Source: Betaproteobacteria bacterium
GTDB lineage: Bacteria > Pseudomonadota > Gammaproteobacteria > Burkholderiales > Rhodocyclaceae
DNA: 28,047 bases
Direction: 5' to 3'
Assembly: GCA_020047725.1 (NCBI GenBank)
Contig: JAIFNM010000213.1
Coordinates: 1 to 28,047 of the forward strand
The translations under genes and the position numbers were made by a program. Under the pieces are notes generated by a model. That model was given only the letters and a program-made list of their open reading frames with translations. It was not told the origin of the DNA and did not search any database. Below, in pieces: positions 23,782-28,047 of the stretch (positions within the stretch are counted from its first letter, which is position 1; each line of letters begins with the position of its first letter).

Positions 23782-24416
23782 CCCTTCGCATCCTGCTTGT
23801 TGACGACCATCAGATTTTTCGTGAGGCTTTGCGCGGCTTGCTGGACAGAATGCCAAACCTGCGGGTTGTTGGCGACACCGGAGACGGCGACGACGTAATG
23901 CGACTGGCGGGTGAACTCGCTCCCCACATTGTCTGTATGGATATCGGCATGCCAAAGCTCAACGGCATGGACGTCACACGCCAGCTCACTGCCGCTTTTC
24001 CTGAGATCAAAGTCATCGCCTTGTCGAGCTACGCTGATCACGTCTACATCATGGACATGATGCAAGCCGGCGCTTCGGCTTACGTGACTAAGGCCGAGGG
24101 GGGCAAGGAATTGCTGCGCGCAATTGAAGCCGTCATGCAGAACCGACAGTATTTGTGCCCCGTCATCACTGACGTTGTTACCCGATCACTATTCGGTCAC
24201 AACGAACGGCGGAATACACCCTTGCTCGGCGCACGCGAGCATCAAGTGCTGTGCCTGGTCGCCAAAGGATTGAGTTCACACCAGATCGGAACTCAACTCG
24301 CAATTGCCTCCAGTACGGTGGACGTCCATCGGCGCAATATCATGCGCAAGCTCAACTTGCGCAATGCCGTCGAAATGACACGTTACGCGATCAACGCAGG
24401 CTTTATCGCTGAGTGA
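23778..24416 (+). CDS. NarL/FixJ-family response regulator
   Basis: A 212-residue DNA-binding response regulator. The receiver (1-120) has the acidic pair D9-D10 in LLVDDHQIF, the phospho-acceptor D55 in CMDIGMP, S83 and the conserved K105. The C-terminal LuxR-type helix-turn-helix (about 145-210) contains LGAREHQVLCLVAKGLS and ASSTVDVHRRNIMRKL. Its start overlaps the stop of the PocR/PAS kinase by ATGA, making that kinase its evident partner. Members of this family bind inverted heptamers; a 7-2-7 inverted repeat lies about 100 bp after its stop, ahead of the hybrid kinase, and could be a target. No oddities in the protein. Confidence 0.96.
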   Translation: MTLRILLVDDHQIFREALRGLLDRMPNLRVVGDTGDGDDVMRLAGELAPHIVCMDIGMPKLNGMDVTRQLTAAFPEIKVIALSSYADHVYIMDMMQAGASAYVTKAEGGKELLRAIEAVMQNRQYLCPVITDVVTRSLFGHNERRNTPLLGAREHQVLCLVAKGLSSHQIGTQLAIASSTVDVHRRNIMRKLNLRNAVEMTRYAINAGFIAE

Positions 24417-24470
24417 TTCTCCTTTGCCTGCGCTTGCAGAAAAGTTTCCTGCAACTGGTTTTGCGGCAAC

Positions 24471-24494
24471 GGACTACCTGATTTCAGGTAGTCC
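24471..24494 (+). terminator. Perfect 10 bp hairpin after the response regulator
   Basis: GGACTACCTG (24471-24480) and CAGGTAGTCC (24485-24494) pair completely around an ATTT loop. It is 55 bases after the response-regulator stop. No T-run follows, so termination strength is doubtful; it may be a Rho-assisted end, an mRNA stabiliser or a protein site. Confidence 0.5.
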
Positions 24495-24516
24495 ATTACC
24501 TAACGCTCAGTATTGT

Positions 24517-24532
24517 TATCACTAAAGTGATA
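24517..24532 (+). promoter_or_regulatory. 7-2-7 inverted repeat resembling a NarL-type site
   Basis: TATCACT-AA-AGTGATA is two exact 7-base inverted arms with a 2-base gap, the layout recognised by NarL/NarP dimers (consensus heptamer TACYYMT, recalled; five of seven positions agree here). It lies between the NarL-family regulator and the hybrid kinase, 170 bp before the latter. The binding protein is inferred. Confidence 0.5.
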
Positions 24533-24701
24533 CGCCTACCATTGACCCCATAAACACGAGCTCCAGAGCATGTCGTTTTTACGACAATCAGATTTTGCGT
24601 TTCAGGGGGCTTTATGAGATTCAGCAGCAACAGAGGAATGTGCTGGAGCATTCACCGCCAGTTTGGGCATTTTCTTTCCTTTTAATCGGGATAGACGCAG
24701 C

Positions 24702-27929
<3,228 letters not shown>

Positions 27930-28047
27930 ACGCGACCATGAGTACGATCATGCTGATACGGGAGGCTCCGGCCAGGTAAGAGTTTCAATGGACGATTTAG
28001 AGCACACCCATTCCGATGAATGACGGATTCTGGGTTTCACGCGAACT
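27930..28047. other. Terminal 118 bp, nothing recognised
   Basis: After the hybrid kinase stop the remaining bases hold no frame long enough to judge and no hairpin with a T-run. A short GGAGGCTCC palindrome is present at about 27960. The next gene, if any, starts beyond the window. Confidence 0.5.

Overview
The window is a gene-dense, moderately GC-rich stretch from a Gram-negative bacterium. Periplasmic binding proteins with export signals, a lipoprotein signal, tight ATGA start/stop overlaps, a NarL-type two-component pair, a large Cache/HAMP/PAS hybrid kinase and a sigma54-type promoter together suggest a proteobacterium. I favour a betaproteobacterium (Rhodocyclales-like), but this is an impression from protein style, not a measured placement.

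Region 1 (1-4296) is the end of a carbohydrate catabolic operon, all on the + strand. It holds a MalG-type permease (cut by the window edge), a MalK/UgpC-type ATPase, a GH63-like hydrolase resembling glucosylglycerate/mannosylglycerate hydrolases, and a glycerate 2-kinase. The logic is import of a glycosyl-glycerate compatible solute, hydrolysis to sugar plus glycerate, and phosphorylation of glycerate into glycolysis.

Region 2 (4297-12172) starts with a 569 bp non-coding stretch. It carries a near-consensus sigma54 -24/-12 element and two NtrC-like sites spaced 32 bp apart. An RpiR-family regulator follows, then a five-gene peptide ABC transporter (binding protein, two permeases, two ATPases) and a VanX/DdpX-type D-Ala-D-Ala dipeptidase. 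This looks like a nitrogen-controlled D-Ala-D-Ala (or similar dipeptide) scavenging operon, with an RpiR regulator where the E. coli ddp operon has none.

Region 3 (12326-20892) has a divergent LacI-family regulator whose DNA-binding domain is fully encoded but has no usable standard start codon; an in-frame TGA sits two codons after the only upstream ATG. A strong sigma70 promoter with a perfect 14 bp palindrome at the expected start site drives a ribose-type sugar ABC transporter (lipoprotein binding protein, double ATPase, permease) and a cytoplasmic alpha/beta esterase. A DUF554 membrane protein and an exported tannase/feruloyl esterase follow. Together they suggest use of esterified sugars.

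Region 4 (about 20905-28047) is a signalling cluster. It contains a frameshifted remnant of a receiver domain, a PocR-PAS-LOV-like-PAS HisKA_3 kinase translationally coupled to a NarL-type response regulator, an intergenic region with four successive inverted repeats (one in the 7-2-7 layout of NarL sites), and a 1075-residue hybrid histidine kinase. The second PAS of the PocR kinase has the LOV photo-adduct cysteine position and most flavin-contact residues at the exact LOV spacing.
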